Source: Galaxea fascicularis (Eukaryota; Cnidaria; Anthozoa; Scleractinia; Euphylliidae). From it: a stretch of 64,000 nucleotides of DNA. Location: the NCBI GenBank assembly GCA_948470475.1, contig OX419347.1:3562572-3626571 (forward strand), read 5' to 3'. The notes below the pieces were generated by a model. That model was not told the DNA's origin and did not search any database. It worked only from the letters and a program-made list of their open reading frames with translations. The translations under genes were made by a program, and so were the position numbers. Positions 10,801 through 23,050 of the stretch are shown here, one piece after another (position 1 is the first letter of the stretch; each line of letters begins with the position of its first letter).

Positions 10801-13800
10801 ATCTCACAGTTTTAGTATCATGATACTAAAACAATTATTCACCTCAGTGTCGGTGATAATTACCTCGCCGCTTCGCAGCTCGGTAAATATCCACCATTAG
10901 TATATACCACACAAGTGAACAGTGCTTTTCACGCGTTCTGATTGGTTAACTCGGAGGTGATTAGCAAGGTACTATTCACCTCCACTTCGGTGAATAATTG
11001 TTAACTACTAATATCGTCTTACGGTGATTTGCCACATTGGACCACTCCCGTTAGTAATCCTGACATCTTTTCGATAACTGGCTCCGGGTCCTTGAAGATA
11101 CTCGTTGAGCCACGAATAAAATAAGGTCTTGTTGGTTATCTTCTCTACAACGAGAAAGAAGATGACAATAGCAATTGAATGACTGAGGAATGGTTATTTT
11201 TCGCGGGGAGGGGTGGGGGGGGGGGGGAAGCTAAGGTTAACAAACCCCGCGAAAGATTCTGCTCTCTTGGTATTCTGTAAAATTCGAGGAGTTTCGTAGA
11301 TTAATTGCGTAGTGACGCACACGATAGCTTATCTCGCATCTCCCCAAACTACCCCACAATCGCCAGTGCTGCCACAATTGTTTCCAAGCCATTCTTCTTT
11401 TCCTAACTGAGCTACAGAACTTCGATTTTTCGGCAGAGCGCTATTTGCTAGCCGACGAAGGAGGCGTAAGAATGGAAAAGCGATTAGGAAGATAGCAAAT
11501 AACAAGTCGTTTCCTTAAGACTGATTTCTACTGCCCTTCTTTGGAGACTTTCAAAATACTTGGAAAGGCAACACTTTTGATTTTACTGTGCCAACACCTT
11601 TCTATTGTTAAAAAAAAGCAGTTCCTTACTCTGGTCAAAGTACGCTACAGGTTTGTTTTTACTGGCCCAGCTGATGTAGTCCTCGTACCAACTGTTTACT
11701 GAGCTGGCAATCACGTAGTTGTCACTGGTCACCACATCATGAAGCTGGTGGAGTTTGCCTTGATTTTCAAAATAATCAAACTTTGCTGTGGAGGAAAACA
11801 CGTCATCATTAGTCCTGGTCCGCAGCAATGTGTGTAAAGGGCCTTCTATGAGGTTTCCATAAACAATAGAGGCTCTGGGGACAGGTGGTAAGGCCATCAT
11901 CCAGCCTCCACAGACCACAGCAAGCACTAGGAACTACGTTCCCTACTCTTTTCGACCAGTGCATGGTTCTCTAGGTCAGCAGAAATGTCAAACCCCTTTG
12001 ACGCTGAAATGAGGCTCGTTCGTTCGTTGGTTCATTCGTTTACTCTATCATATCACTGATTCGTTCAGTGTTTCGTTGTTCGTTCGTTCGTTCGTTTGTT
12101 CCTTCGCTCGCTACCTCGTTCGTAACTCGTCCATTGTTTCGTTCGTTACTCCCTTTGTTTTTCCATTCCCAGTCGTTCTTCTAAGTGACCCTGTCAGAGG
12201 CACAAGGGCGTAACGAAGAATTTCACATATCGTTCTCACCTGTGTAAACGCTCGCGGCAGCCCCATCTACTGGGAAATACTGCAAAGAGAAAGATCATAA
12301 CACAAGATTACCATATATAGAGAGAAACAATATTATGTGAATGTTTTCCACCATGTTTTGAAAATTTCGAAGATTATGGGAAAATTATCTTAGATTTCCG
12401 AGCCAGGTTGAGAGCGTGAAAGAACTAATTTTAGTTAATAGCTTGCCTGAATGATGTAACTGAAATAAATCACATGAACTGCGAAAAGAAGTGAAATAAA
12501 GAATGGTCCTCGCAGTTGTGAACGCAATTCAGGACTTCAACGGGGATTGAACCCATGAATTCGCGATGCCGGTGCGATGCTTTAACCAACTGAGCTCAGT
12601 ATGAAGCCACTGACGTTGGGAGCAGGTCAATTAATTTTTCAGGCTTCTTCGCGCAATTCCATAAGTTGCGTTCACAAGTGCGAGGACCATTCTCTATTCC
12701 GAGGAAAAGTGTGGAGCTACGTTGGAATTTCCAGAGGGGTGGGGTGAGGAGGTGGCGGAGGGGGGGGGAGAGTACATTCGTTTGTTCGTTCATTCCTTCA
12801 CTTACTCAAATCTTCCCATCTGCTAAGTTACCTTGGAATTTGTCACAGTATATTTGTATGCCATGGAATCAACAGGAAAGAACCAGATGCGATCAAAATA
12901 CTGCCTCAACATCAGTGTGCCGTACAAATTGACACCAAACAGTGCTCCCGTTATGACAACCACCACAATCTGCAAAACACGCAGTGTAAGAGAACCTTAC
13001 TCTTCTCTGCATTATGTACAAAGCATATAGCAAATGTACTATAGACGACTTTTCTGCAAAAATTCGATGGATCTCTTTCTCCAACATATCAAGGAATGTT
13101 TCGGCATCATGAATAAAGATCATTAAGTAGTCCTGGCTAAATTGGATGTTCCTGATAAAACATTAAGAGTTATATAAGCATTTCTCTGTAGTTTTGGCCG
13201 GAAAACGGCAAAATTCCTATGACAGAGCCCCTGTAATTGTATCCAGGTTTGAACACGTTACCTTTCCAGGAAGAGAGAGTATCACCCGGCCAAGGTACTT
13301 GTCCATGAATTCTTGCAAAAGATCCCTTATGCCGCAAGCCGTTTCGGTGTAGTCATCTCTTAGCTTGATGCAACAACAGCAGCCGTCTCTTTTCTTCCCT
13401 TGCCTGCAGAAAGGTGAAAAACAAAGCGTTAAAAAGCGATTTCCACAATGATTTAACGATGACTGATGACGTCATGTCTATCTACATTCGCTTCACCTTC
13501 TTCCACGTTCGTTAGTTCGTTCGTCCGTTCGTTTAATCGTCCGCTCGTTCGCGTTCGTTCCTTCGTTTGTTCGTTCGTTCGCGCTCGTTCGCTCGGTCAG
13601 TCGTTTTTAATCTCAATCGGATGCTGACAATAAAACACAATTTCCACTTGTACCTTCTTGCATCCAGGGCCAAAAAAGCTGTGAAAAGAGTGGCTTGAAG
13701 AACAAAGTCAGCCAAGATCCCTGAAAGAAGAAAGAAGACACAGTGACACAGTTCTTTTATATGATAAAACAATTTCATCAAGAATCTAATTCGCCTGATA

Positions 13801-16800
13801 GCATAAAGGCCATGTTACACGAAGCAATTTTTCTTGCAACTTGCAACGCAACAAACGTTGCGTTGCAAGTTGCAAGAAAAATTCACGTGTAACACTCCAT
13901 TTTGCAACTGCAATTATTGCGTTGCGAGTTGGAAGAAAAGTAGAACGACACTCTACTTTTCGCAACGTTGCGAGACAAGTTGCAAACGTGTGACACCCCC
14001 TCTGCAACTTGAAAAGGTTTTTTATTCGTCATCGTTGCGTTGCAAGTTGCAAGAAAAATTGCTTCGTGTAACATGGCCTTAACTGTGGACAAAAATACCT
14101 ATTCCAGCAAATATACAGAACGACCTTAAAGCTGGCAGAATCTGTGGGAAGAAAAAACAATCAAGTTCAACGAGCAAGTTACAGATTGAAGTGTAAAGTG
14201 AAAAGACACTAAGACAAACAACAACAAATCCAACTTACAGTGCTTGCGCCGATCATAAAAGCCAAGAAATCAGTCAGGGATGTTATTGTGATGGAACAAC
14301 CCTGCGAAACAGAGAAAAGCCATCACATGACGTAAATATTTCCAGGGTAACATTCCCGAGTTATTCTCAAAGTATTTTAATACCAAACACCGTGAAGCGA
14401 TTTATCGTTTTTCCAAAGTCATCTATTAACTGATGAGGAAATCGACCAGGCAAAAAGTTTATTTGCGAGACAACGGGAAGAATCAAAGAGAGGTAAACGT
14501 GATTACTGAATTTTAAGCCACCTCTGCTAAACTTACAGCATGTTTCAAAGCGAGTCCAATGCCTTCTGGGATTCCTCGGTTTTTCACCACATCAGGGGGC
14601 AAATTAGTCCAGGCTTGGACGATGACGAACATATCGTCAACTCCAATACCTGGAAACAATCAGAAAACACCACACTTGACAACAGACACAAATCTAAACT
14701 GACTGAAAAGTGACAAAGAAACAATAGCTACAGTAACGCAATTATGTTAGTTTTTGACTACCCTTTTTGCACCATATATACATAGCTGTTCAAATCAACA
14801 CTTCCACCGTTCTACTACTGAGAAACAACCGGATAAATAGCTCTTAAAGTTTTCAAAAGTATGATAAACCATGGCTGACAGCATCTTTATCTGATATATA
14901 ATACTGCAAGAAGCAGTTGTAGAAAGGACTAGACAGGCTTGGTTCAAAGCAGTTCCAGAAAAATATCTATACCCCCCCACATACGGTAAATGGAAATTCC
15001 ACCGATGGGGGAAGGATGAGGGGACAGGGGGCAGGGGGGAGGAGAGGGTAACAAAAGCAAAAGTTTTCAATCAAACGTATGGAGCTAAATTAGAAATTCT
15101 GGAGGTGACGTGGGATGAGCCACGTTTCCAAAGTGGCAAGTAATGCTTGTGCTTAGGCTTATGTCACATCTGGTTTACACACTTGTTCATGCATCATAAG
15201 TACAAGCATAAGCATAAGAAAATGAAAATGGTTCTTTTCTTATGCTTGTGCTTTAACGTCCCTCCTGGTTTACACTGTTTAAGCTTACACTTCTGTTTAT
15301 GCTTGTGTCTCTAGGTAAACCAATTTAATCAGGAATAAGCATTAACATTTTTATTGGCTTACGACCATCTAGTTTCTGGACAATAAGATGGACTTGGGTC
15401 GGTAGATTTTTCAGGCCTAACATGTCCTTACCAAGCAGAAGGAAAGGAAGTGTTGAATGGACTGGACCATAAAAGACTCCAAATGCACTGGCCAGACCAA
15501 AGGATACACCAATGGCTAATCCAACACACACAACACCAAGCAATGCCAGCCAAGCCTGTGGAGTCAACAACAAAGCACATTATGGGTGCAGTTAAAGGGC
15601 TCGGTTTAAAAATACCATAAGTGATGATTTAGCCCTTTATGGCCAAAGGGCAAAATTACTGAACACTGATTGGCTGGGACAGAGGGCATTTTTGCTTAAT
15701 CAAGGGCATTTTTAGTAATCAAGATGGCCGATTACTATATTTTTTGTAAATCAGTTCAACCAAACTTTATAATGGCAACATGATTCAGTTGAAATGACAT
15801 ATGTTTTTTTGGCCAGGACATTTCAGAGACTTTGGTTTAATCTCATTGAAATTTGCACTCACATTAAGAGGGCTTCCAATAAGAAATGAATATGGTGCAT
15901 GCACGATTCCCTAATTAATTTTGCCTTTTTCGTGATAAATGAGTAATTGCATGTTTCCTCATAAAAATAAGGATAGATCATCACTTGTGTTGCCCTCGTC
16001 ACTGTGCAGCTTGAGCAATTTCAGCAACTTCTGAAAACACGCATGGTAAAATTAAAATTTTACTCAGCCCCATGCAATTGATTATTTATAGAAATTCTAA
16101 ATTTACTCTACTTTGGCCTACAGAGTCTAAGTCTAATCTAAGGGGTTGATAAGGCCTTGAAAGGGAAAAAATGGATCTCCCTCTCACAGCATGCGTGAGC
16201 ATAGCTTGTTGTGAGCAGTCTGCATTCCCTGACAACATTACCCAGCCCAGCCACTTTGGTCTGGTCCCTGAGCTTGAAAAAAAATCTGTTTATCCCTGAC
16301 GGTGGCAACCTTGCTTTATCTAGTCATCTAGTTTGGATAATTATTCATTCACTGGACAAAGTTGTCACTTCTTTGAACAATCATCAATAAGACCACAATA
16401 CAAACTTATTAGCTTCGTCCTCTGTACCTTGATCTGGAGACGAGTGAATTTCCCAAGCACAATGGCAACATAAATAATGATAAGAACATAACCAATGGAC
16501 AGGAGTTGAACATCACTTTGTATACTGCCACCTGATGCCTCTTGATTTCTGTTGAAATGATCAAATCTCCTTATGAACCACGCTTCATTACTCTGGTGTC
16601 AGTTATGAGGAATTTGTCATTGTAAGCAAAAAAGGATCCATTGCATGGCTGCTCTCAATCCCCAATATCAACATGTCTATTCTCTTTATAATTCTCATCT
16701 ATTTCATATCTTAAATGTTGGGAGAATTTGTATTAACATCAACTCAAGTGACTCTGGTGATCATTTCCTGTATTCTCATGTCCTCCATTGTGGAAAAACT

Positions 16801-19800
16801 AGTGATATGGTCAGGAGAAGTTATTAGGTGGTCATCAGTTTTGGGATGTTAAGAGTTAACAATAAATTATTTGTGTGCCACTCCAGGTGTTCCACGCAAC
16901 ATTTCATTTCGGATTTCTCTTGTTTCATGCAGCATACATGAGTTCTGCCTATATTCATGTTTTGCAAGCAGCTTCTACCTGTAAGTTCATGTTCGTACTT
17001 ACTTGACACGTGTGAAGTAAAACAACTCTGGTGATGAGAGATCAAGGTTGTCCAACAAGTTGCCAAAGTCTGTTTCCCAATCATCGGTCAATTTATCCTC
17101 CTACAGACAAATCATGCAGTCAGCAACCTTCTTTAGTTACCACATAAAATAACAAAGAAACAAAAAACATGCTGAGTGTATTGTTGAGTGATATATGTCC
17201 ATGAAGGAATTGTTAAGAGCACAAGAGAAAAGCCTAGAGAGCACAAACTGTAAGAGTTTATATCACTCAACAATGTACATGTGCAAGGACCATTGGTTCT
17301 TTATTTCTTTAACAAAATGTCCAGGAGTTTTGAGCATGCTTTCATAGCGGAAGTAAGTAAGTTGATGAAATTTGTGGGCAACTAATCACCACCTTTTTCT
17401 TTCAAGCTCATATTACACATATTATACAATATAAAAGACATGGAATAATCACAAAGTAGACACAAAAAAATCTGAATTTACTTTTAGAATTTTGTTTTCA
17501 ATTGCCATTATCGTTGGCCTTGCTTAAGCTCTATACAGTCTTTCCATGATTAAAGATTACATACAAAATAAAAGCAGCTGTTAAAAACCTACCAACTGCC
17601 CTGCACCTTCATTTAACACAGGGCTGAATTTGACTCCATAAGACAATGACAATGCTTCAGCTTTTACAATATAATCTGTTGAATTCCGCTCAATTCCACC
17701 AATATACTGGGACAACACAAACTTACGTTTGGTTACAGGACTGAAAATAGAAATAAAAATGTTATTTTCAGTAACTATATATATGTATAAGTGTGTGTGT
17801 GTGTGTGCGTGTGTGTGCAGAGGATGTCTGTGAAACATGTGAAGAGAGGATGTCTTAAGCTTGACCCCTTAAATTTTGGACAATTCTCACTTCTGGAACC
17901 AGCTAGATAGAGGCATAGTAACAGAAAAATTAACAGGTTGTTTTATTATTAACCAGTTAATGGGGAGGGAGTCATTATAATGAAAACTGGTATTGATCAA
18001 CTGATATAGTTACCACCATAACTTCAACAGTCCATTTCATCTTTAGATATAGCTGCTTAGAGGGTTGCTGTTAGAGGTAGGGCCCCAGGTACTGGCCCCT
18101 ATATACTCTGAACACAGTACCAACCTTTGCCGTTAAGGTATTATAAAGGGCAATCCATAGGGGTACTGGCTGCCTATTTAGAATCCTATACCATGCTCTT
18201 TCTTTATTAACAAAACCCCTGGCTGCAACATATGAAAACCATGTACAGGAAGAATGTCTGGTTCTAGAAAATATCCATACCACCCCCTCAGGATTTTTTT
18301 TTAATTGAGCCCACCCCTCTGGTGATTCCAATTTAGCTTCATACTTTTCTTTCTGCCCCCCTCCCCCTTGGAATTTCCACTGCCATTCTGTGGGAGAGTA
18401 TATATGGATATGTTCAGGAACTGCATAATACTCTATATACATAAGGATAATTATTTAGATTGTGTGTATATCTACCTTATAATATTGGGCTGATTAATCT
18501 TCTTCAGAATGTCTTCCTTGGTAAGAGAATTAATCACAGCTTCATCAAATGACCAGAGCTCCAGCAAACCATTAGTAAGACATACAGGACCAAGTCTGAA
18601 ACAATTTGAATCAAACATGGCTTTAAATGTCTGATCTCCAGGAATCACATGAAATCATTACCTAGGAATCACAAGACTGGTGTTCACTCGATGTTGTAAT
18701 TTTTTGTTCTATATTTACCTGAAGCAAACTTTCTCCCAAGCCTTCTCTGTTCCATTGTCCATCTGTTTGATCTTATTATGAATCATTAGTGCCTAATAGG
18801 GAAAAAATTCAGATTCAAACAAATTTCAAACAGCTTGGCCATCTGTTTGTCATCAGTTCAGCAGCATGCAATATGCTGTTTGAAAGGACATCTATTCTGT
18901 TAGTGTACATTGTTTCGTGAGTGGTCGCAAATTTAAATAGACTTTTCGTAATGACTGGAATCATTAGTATAACAGTATAGGGAAAGAGCTAGGATTCAAA
19001 CAGCAGCAAGCAATCTGCATAGATATAAACAGGGTTGTGTTTAAGGACCAGTGGCGGGGGATTTCACCAGCTACCTGGACCATAAACTCCGGCTTTCATA
19101 GAAAAACAATGTTAACAGCTGAAAAAGTTTGAACATTGATTGAGGAGTTCCTGGCTACTGTTTTTCATATACCCACCTATCTGAAAAATTAGAGACAACC
19201 CTGTATAGCCTTTGTAAATAAGAACCATCCCTATGAAATACAATTTTATTTTATTTTTGATCTCTGGCAATCCCTATGTATGCACAGTGAAACTTGGAGT
19301 CCACACAAATAGGAGATTGATACCATGCCAAATATATAGCCAATCAGAATGCAGGAAAGCTGTTGTATATTTGTCAGTATTCCAATGAACCTTCTCATCA
19401 TGAACCGTATTGATTGTGTAGGGCCATGTATTTTCTACGACATGGTATAAAACAGTTATGCAAACCTTTCTTGTGATGAACCACTGAATATCCCACTTGC
19501 CACTTGTATTTTCTTTCAATACATACTCACCTGAAAGCTTGTGAGTATACAAAGAAAATACAAGTGATGCATGGGATATTCCATGGTATACTACTCAAAA
19601 TCATTGCACAACCTGTGCGTACACCACTTGGTATTTTAACTAACCTCTTTTAAAACGACAGGAGTAAGTACATCTCCTGTTACAAGAAGAATCAATGACA
19701 CGCGTACTTCTGATGGAAAGTTTTCATCAACCCAAAGTTTGTGTTTCTGTGCAACTGAATTACCCGGGGTCCATAACTTATCCCCACGACTCTCTTGAGT

Positions 19801-21520
19801 AAACTTGAGCAGGCCAACAAGACATGCTCCACAGATGATCAGTGTAATCAGTATCGTAATCCATGGGTTTCTACCAACTAATTTTCCAAGTCTGTGTGAA
19901 TTCATAGAAGAGCACAATGTTAAAAAAGTGGGCACAATAGATGTGAATATTCAGTCAAACCAGTTCTAAGCTACGTGACAACAATGAACCTCACTTAAAA
20001 CTTGATCAAGCATGCATGACCAAAAGTTTCACCAAAGGTCTGCTTGAAGAACACTAATTATAAGGTGCTTGAAGAAGCAAGTAAACCCACCTTGTGTTTG
20101 ACATGACAGAAGCATAATTTCAAATGAACATGACCAAATCTTCAAACGAGATGCCTGTCCTGTAGCAGACATAGGATTGCTAGGTGTTGTTTATTTAGAA
20201 ATTACGCAGATGGGATTACCGCATTTACCTTAATTGAGTACATTAAGTAAAGCCTCATCAAGTAGTTCAACACTATAGAAAAGACAATATAATATTGTAT
20301 CTTGTAGGTAAAAATTGAATTTAGGTAAGAATTTTTTAACCTAGGTTGAAAATCAATTTCTATTCGTAATATTAATTTTGGTACCATGTCACAGATTCTA
20401 ATACACCGTCAGTAATTACAGTCTTTCATCGTCGACACAAAGTATGTCCAGTTAATCTCATAAGCTTGAAATGCTTAACTCTCAAGAAGTCATCACTGAT
20501 CACAGCAAAGTAATGAGTCCACACATAAAGTTAATTTTGGTCAATTTCCCTCACCTTTTACGTCAAGAACAAATGAAAGGAACCGCAGCAGACACACATA
20601 CAGATTCGAAACCGACATGGCAAAAAGAATCCAAGTTGAACTTCGCACGCGAATGATTCGAGTCCTCCATTTAGGAAACTGTTCGGCAAACGTTCGTGAT
20701 TTGCATTGTACGAAACAGAAGGTTTTGCAGAAACAGATTGGCACAAAAATGCCAGCGTTGTTTCTTCCAAAACATAAAATCGTTTTGCTTTAACCCGGAG
20801 GACAAACCAAGACCTACAGTCATATAGTTGGTTCCGTGTAGTTCGAGAGCCTATATCGAATTTTTAATATTGGTTAATATTTAGCCAGCTTAATATATGA
20901 TGTCAAACCAAAAGTGCATTCAAACAGCAGACAGATTTGGCTCGCGCAGTATTTGAAATTGAAAGTATATCATATGCAAACGTTCGTTTTGACGATACGA
21001 AACCAATCTGTTCTTGAAATCTCTTCGAATGAAAATGGCACGTTAACTTCTTAGTTACGCTAGACCATCATTGAGCAAACAATAATTTATAGTCTGTCAG
21101 AAGAGATAGCCAATTCACACAGTAAATGACAACTAAGACTTTTTAAAAGGTTCTTCCTTGACACATGTGATTACGTAACAAGAAAAAGTAAGACGCTTCA
21201 AAGAAAGTAATAACTTATTACGAGCGATGCCAAAACATTGATGAAAAAATCGACGAATAGCTGCTCCATTTTTGGACGCAAAATATTGCGTTTGCTTCAA
21301 TCACAATAACTCTTAACAATATTCGGCAAACAATCAACTTCATTTTTATGTACAAGCTAGGAACATCCGATTTAACCACTTATCCAAAGCGAATCTGTGA
21401 ATTTAATTTCTCTGTAACTAACCTGTAAAAACCGTTTTCCAGTGAACTAGTGATAAAGTTGCTGATTTTTTTCAAACACGAACAACTCTGTTTTTCATCC
21501 GAAGAGGAATGATCACCCAT
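7828..21520 (-). CDS. Patched/sterol-sensing-domain RND membrane protein (PTCHD3-like), 22 exons
   Basis: Exons 5'-3': 21520-21423, 19891-19645, 18792-18719, 18595-18476, 17740-17593, 17100-17003, 16548-16428, 15555-15432, 14649-14537, 14301-14239, 14141-14099, 13720-13654, 13403-13262, 12969-12832, 12279-12240, 11785-11630, 11144-11023, ~10554-10338, 9610-9485, 9203-9059, 8737-8616, 8115-7828. The product is about 936 residues: TM1 after GKLVGRNPWITI; extracellular domain; SSD-like helices with GIGVDDMFV; a cysteine cluster (GCCCC) in the mid loop; a second extracellular domain; and a second helix bundle with GLSVDYASH. Acidic residues in TM4 and TM10 are the RND proton-relay positions. The family handles sterols or lipids, or modulates Hedgehog-type ligands, at membranes; the substrate here is unknown. 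The tail is hydrophilic and ends YEGN, stop. All junctions keep frame except 11023/10554, which is one base off, so the start of that exon is uncertain. The start is the Met of MGDHSSSDEKQS, whose exon splices in frame to RLGKLVGR. Confidence 0.87.
8796..9033. repeat. 106 bp tandem repeat, 2.2 units, in the PTCHD-like intron
   Basis: Units start at 8796, 8902 and 9008, exactly 106 bp apart, and begin with GAGC(A/T)(G/T)TA(C/T)TTTC. Each carries GGTGCTGTTTATCATGC-like, TGAAATCCTAAA and CCATTCAAATGAAAGCTACT blocks. Diverged copies lie at 30374-30850, 36842-36940 and 55688-55870. Confidence 0.85.
9656..9864. repeat. TTAACCCTTTAAACCC-ended MITE-like repeat
   Basis: Starts TTAACTCTTTAAACCCTGAG and ends CTTATGGTTTAGAGAGTTAA, i.e. 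imperfect terminal inverted repeats about 20 bp long with a ~209 bp body containing AAATTTCTCCTTGTAATATC. The same body recurs at least eight times in the window. Non-coding. Confidence 0.75.
10167..10233. repeat. Short hairpin element with CCTTCGCAG arms
   Basis: The left arm (TCCTTCGCAGACGTTTTTTG...) and the right arm (...CAAAAAACGGCTGCGAAGGA) are near-perfect inverted complements around a short loop (GGGAGCGTTGC). It fits a very short MITE or solo palindrome. A related but longer inverted pair (CCTTCGCAGCCG / CGGCTGCAAAGG) is near 28945-29012. Confidence 0.65.
10549..10584. repeat. 15 bp perfect hairpin over a splice acceptor
   Basis: Arms 10549-10563 (TTTGGTCTGAAATCA) and 10570-10584 (TGATTTCAGACCAAA) with a 6 nt loop. 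On the minus strand the candidate acceptor TTTCAG of the PTCHD-like exon 10554-10338 lies inside the arm. Confidence 0.8.
12000..12160. repeat. Degenerate GTTC tetranucleotide tract
   Basis: Repeated TTCG/GTTC tetranucleotides in a PTCHD-like intron; a second tract lies at about 13500-13600. Confidence 0.8.
12501..12692 (-). repeat. tRNA-like sequence inside a short inverted-repeat element
   Basis: On the minus strand 12608-12533 reads as a tRNA-like unit: acceptor GGCTTCA with TGAAGTC, box A GCTCAGTTGGTTAAAGC, anticodon arm TCGCA-CCGGCAT-CGCGA (GGC, Ala-like, but C instead of T at position 33), and box B GGGTTCAATCCCC. There are four extra bases before the D stem. It is flanked by 25 bp inverted repeats (12501-12525 and 12668-12692, one mismatch). 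I read it as a tRNA-derived SINE or a MITE with a trapped tRNA, not a working tRNA gene. Confidence 0.65.
13806..14080. repeat. MITE with perfect 47 bp terminal inverted repeats
   Basis: Arms 13806-13852 and 14034-14080 are exact reverse complements (AAGGCCATGTTACACGAAGC... / ...GCTTCGTGTAACATGGCCTT). A further internal copy of TTGCAAGTTGCAAGAAAAATT makes the left half self-complementary. No open frame of note. Sits in the intron between PTCHD-like exons 14141-14099 and 13720-13654. Confidence 0.9.
15143..15325. repeat. CTGGTTTACAC / CATAAGCATAAG inverted repeat element
   Basis: Contains CATAAGCATAAGAAAATGAA followed by TTCTTTTCTTATGCTTGTGC and repeated (C)TGGTTTACAC. A sister copy lies at 35427-35650, where CTGGTTTACAC and GTGTAAACCAG bracket the element. 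Non-coding MITE-like family. Confidence 0.7.
16645..16860. repeat. Second MITE-like family (CCCAATATCAACATGT type)
   Basis: Shares CCAATATCAACATGT, TTCTCATTTATTTCATAT-like and GTGATCATTTCCTGTATTCTC-like blocks with copies near 38203-38412 (inverted), 43917-44127, 46590-46800 and 50755-50905. Borders approximate; non-coding. Confidence 0.6.
17790..17819. repeat. (GT)n microsatellite beside an exon
   Basis: An almost pure GT run about 50 bp from the acceptor side of the PTCHD-like exon 17740-17593. Confidence 0.85.
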
Positions 21521-23050
21521 TTTAACTTGCCTCGTCAGGTTTTTCGGCCGGTGTTAAGTAGTGTATCAATAATCAGTGAACGAAAGACAGCTGTCGTCAT
21601 GCAAAAGACCAAAATGCTTGTTACAGGGGTGGGGTAAGTAGAAAACAATCGCAAGCCACTGGGAAAATCGCGGCGGCAGCACCAGCAAGAAGTAGTGAAA
21701 AGATCGAGGTAGTAAGGGACAAACAAAACAGGAAATAAGAAAGAAAATCAGTGCATGGTTTTCTGTCAAAAACACACGAGGGGCAAAGGATGCGCGAAAA
21801 CATCAGTTTGCATAATATCACTAAGGCAACTGAAGGCAATGACGTCTTTTTTAGAGCAACAACATCACAGAGATGCGAATCACGGGGATAGTTTCGTTCC
21901 AATGTAGTCTTGTGGTCGTGGAAAGTGGCAAGTGGGTTTTTGGTTGGTTTCCTGCTTGGAGCTCCGTTGATTGGTAGTACTATAGACAAAATCAGCAGAG
22001 GCTCGTATAGGCGTATAAAGATGTACATGCTAATGACATGCTAAGATTAAGTTAAAATACTAAATCCTAACCTGAACCCTTCGAATAAAAGTATAAAATA
22101 TTAATACAGTGCTAATTAAGTACAAATTTGGCAAGCACTAGTAATACGCCTTATAAATTTCGCTGAGTCATATTGTCGTTGTTCAGTGATGTCAATTTTC
22201 CCTGATATGCGGTCTAGCTACTACAGTCAAACTAAGTGAAGCGTACCCCTCAAGATTGCATTAATGATTTGATTATTTGAAACTTGAACCCGCTAGTCGT
22301 TTCGAGAATGCAATAATGTGTCTTTTCCACCGTTTCAGGGCCAGTAACTGGTAAGAATGCAATTAAGAGCAAAAAACAAGAGAGGATACTTGAGGACCTC
22401 TCTTGCAAAAGAAAAACGGGAACGACTCCTTTTTCACATCCATTTCTCATTATTAAGAGAATTAGCACTAAATATATCCCTCTTGGATAACTCACTGCAC
22501 TATCCGGGCAAGAGAAAATGGGGAGGTTGATCACTCCTTATACAGATTTGAAACTCAGAAAACCGTGAACGGCACTAGTAGAAATATTTATTGAATGCCT
22601 GTTATTTGCAAAAGGAAACCAATCAGATGCGGGTTGCGGTTTACTGAGCCAGCTTGTGACGTCATTGTCATCACGCGTCTGATTGGCTGAAGACAATAAA
22701 CATTCCTGAAAGTGGAAATAGATCTTTTACGGCGTAGGAAGGACTGGATTCAAGCCGACTCAGAGCTCCACGCTGTCATACTCAGGGAGACTGGAACTCA
22801 AAACAATATGGCGGCTATGGCGGTTGGAACGATCATTCAATAATTTTTGGATTACTCGTGTAATACTCTCTAAATATGCAGTGTTTTAAGGTAAAATTCA
22901 TCAGAAGTTACGATTTTAAAGCAAAGGTAGTCAGTATTTTTTCAATTGTCAATGGAACGGACTCATTTCGTTGCCTGTGATGAAAGAATAGACTTGTGAC
23001 CGGCGATCATATTGTTCGAAGATTGCATTGAAATTGGCATCATTGTCAGG
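21521..23050. promoter_or_regulatory. Head-to-head intergenic region (PTCHD-like / CNTLN)
   Basis: About 1.5 kb separates the start codons of two divergently transcribed genes. The CNTLN side holds CCAAT (22619-22623), a perfect palindromic CRE TGACGTCA (22657-22664) and inverted CCAAT, ATTGG (22682-22686), all within 70 bp and about 370-430 bp before the CNTLN start codon. A shared or bidirectional promoter is plausible but unproven. I see no coding exon between. Confidence 0.5.
22619..22686. promoter_or_regulatory. CCAAT-CRE-ATTGG cluster
   Basis: CCAAT at 22619, TGACGTCA at 22657 and ATTGG at 22682 form a compact cluster of NF-Y and CREB/ATF-type sites, upstream of CNTLN. Seen directly; function inferred. 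Confidence 0.6.

Larger units (their letters stand above)
13654..16548 (-). other. Sterol-sensing/patched membrane core of the PTCHD-like gene
   Basis: Six exons encode successive hydrophobic helices (LLSIGYVLIIIYVAIVLG, WLALLGVVCVGLAIGVSF, then GIGVDDMFVIVQAW, CSITITSLTDFLAFMIG and FCIFAGIGILADFVLQATLF). The order and the GxxxDD-type helix are those of the SSD/patched fold. The double aspartate is intact. Confidence 0.8.

Noticed and set aside
11598..11927. Longer exon version (LAVVCGGWMMALPP... to ...FFNNRK) for the PTCHD-like gene
   Set aside because: The inner acceptor at 11785 (TTTTCCTCCACAG) and the donor at 11630 (CAGA|GTAAGG) give in-phase joining on both sides; the longer reading does not.
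12533..12608. Functional tRNA-Ala gene
   Set aside because: C at position 33, a mismatch in the anticodon stem and four extra bases before the D stem.
18071..18442. 123-codon minus-strand frame
   Set aside because: Sits inside a PTCHD-like intron, low-complexity at places, no recognisable family.
19639..19935. Translation start of the PTCHD-like gene at MPTFLTLCSS or MNSHRLG
   Set aside because: A strong acceptor (TTCACACAG) precedes ACTTGG, and an upstream exon (21520-21423) with its own Met joins in phase.
21621..22028. 135-codon minus-strand frame upstream of the PTCHD-like start
   Set aside because: Leu/Ser/Pro-rich, no domain, lies in the divergent promoter region, and does not splice into the gene.
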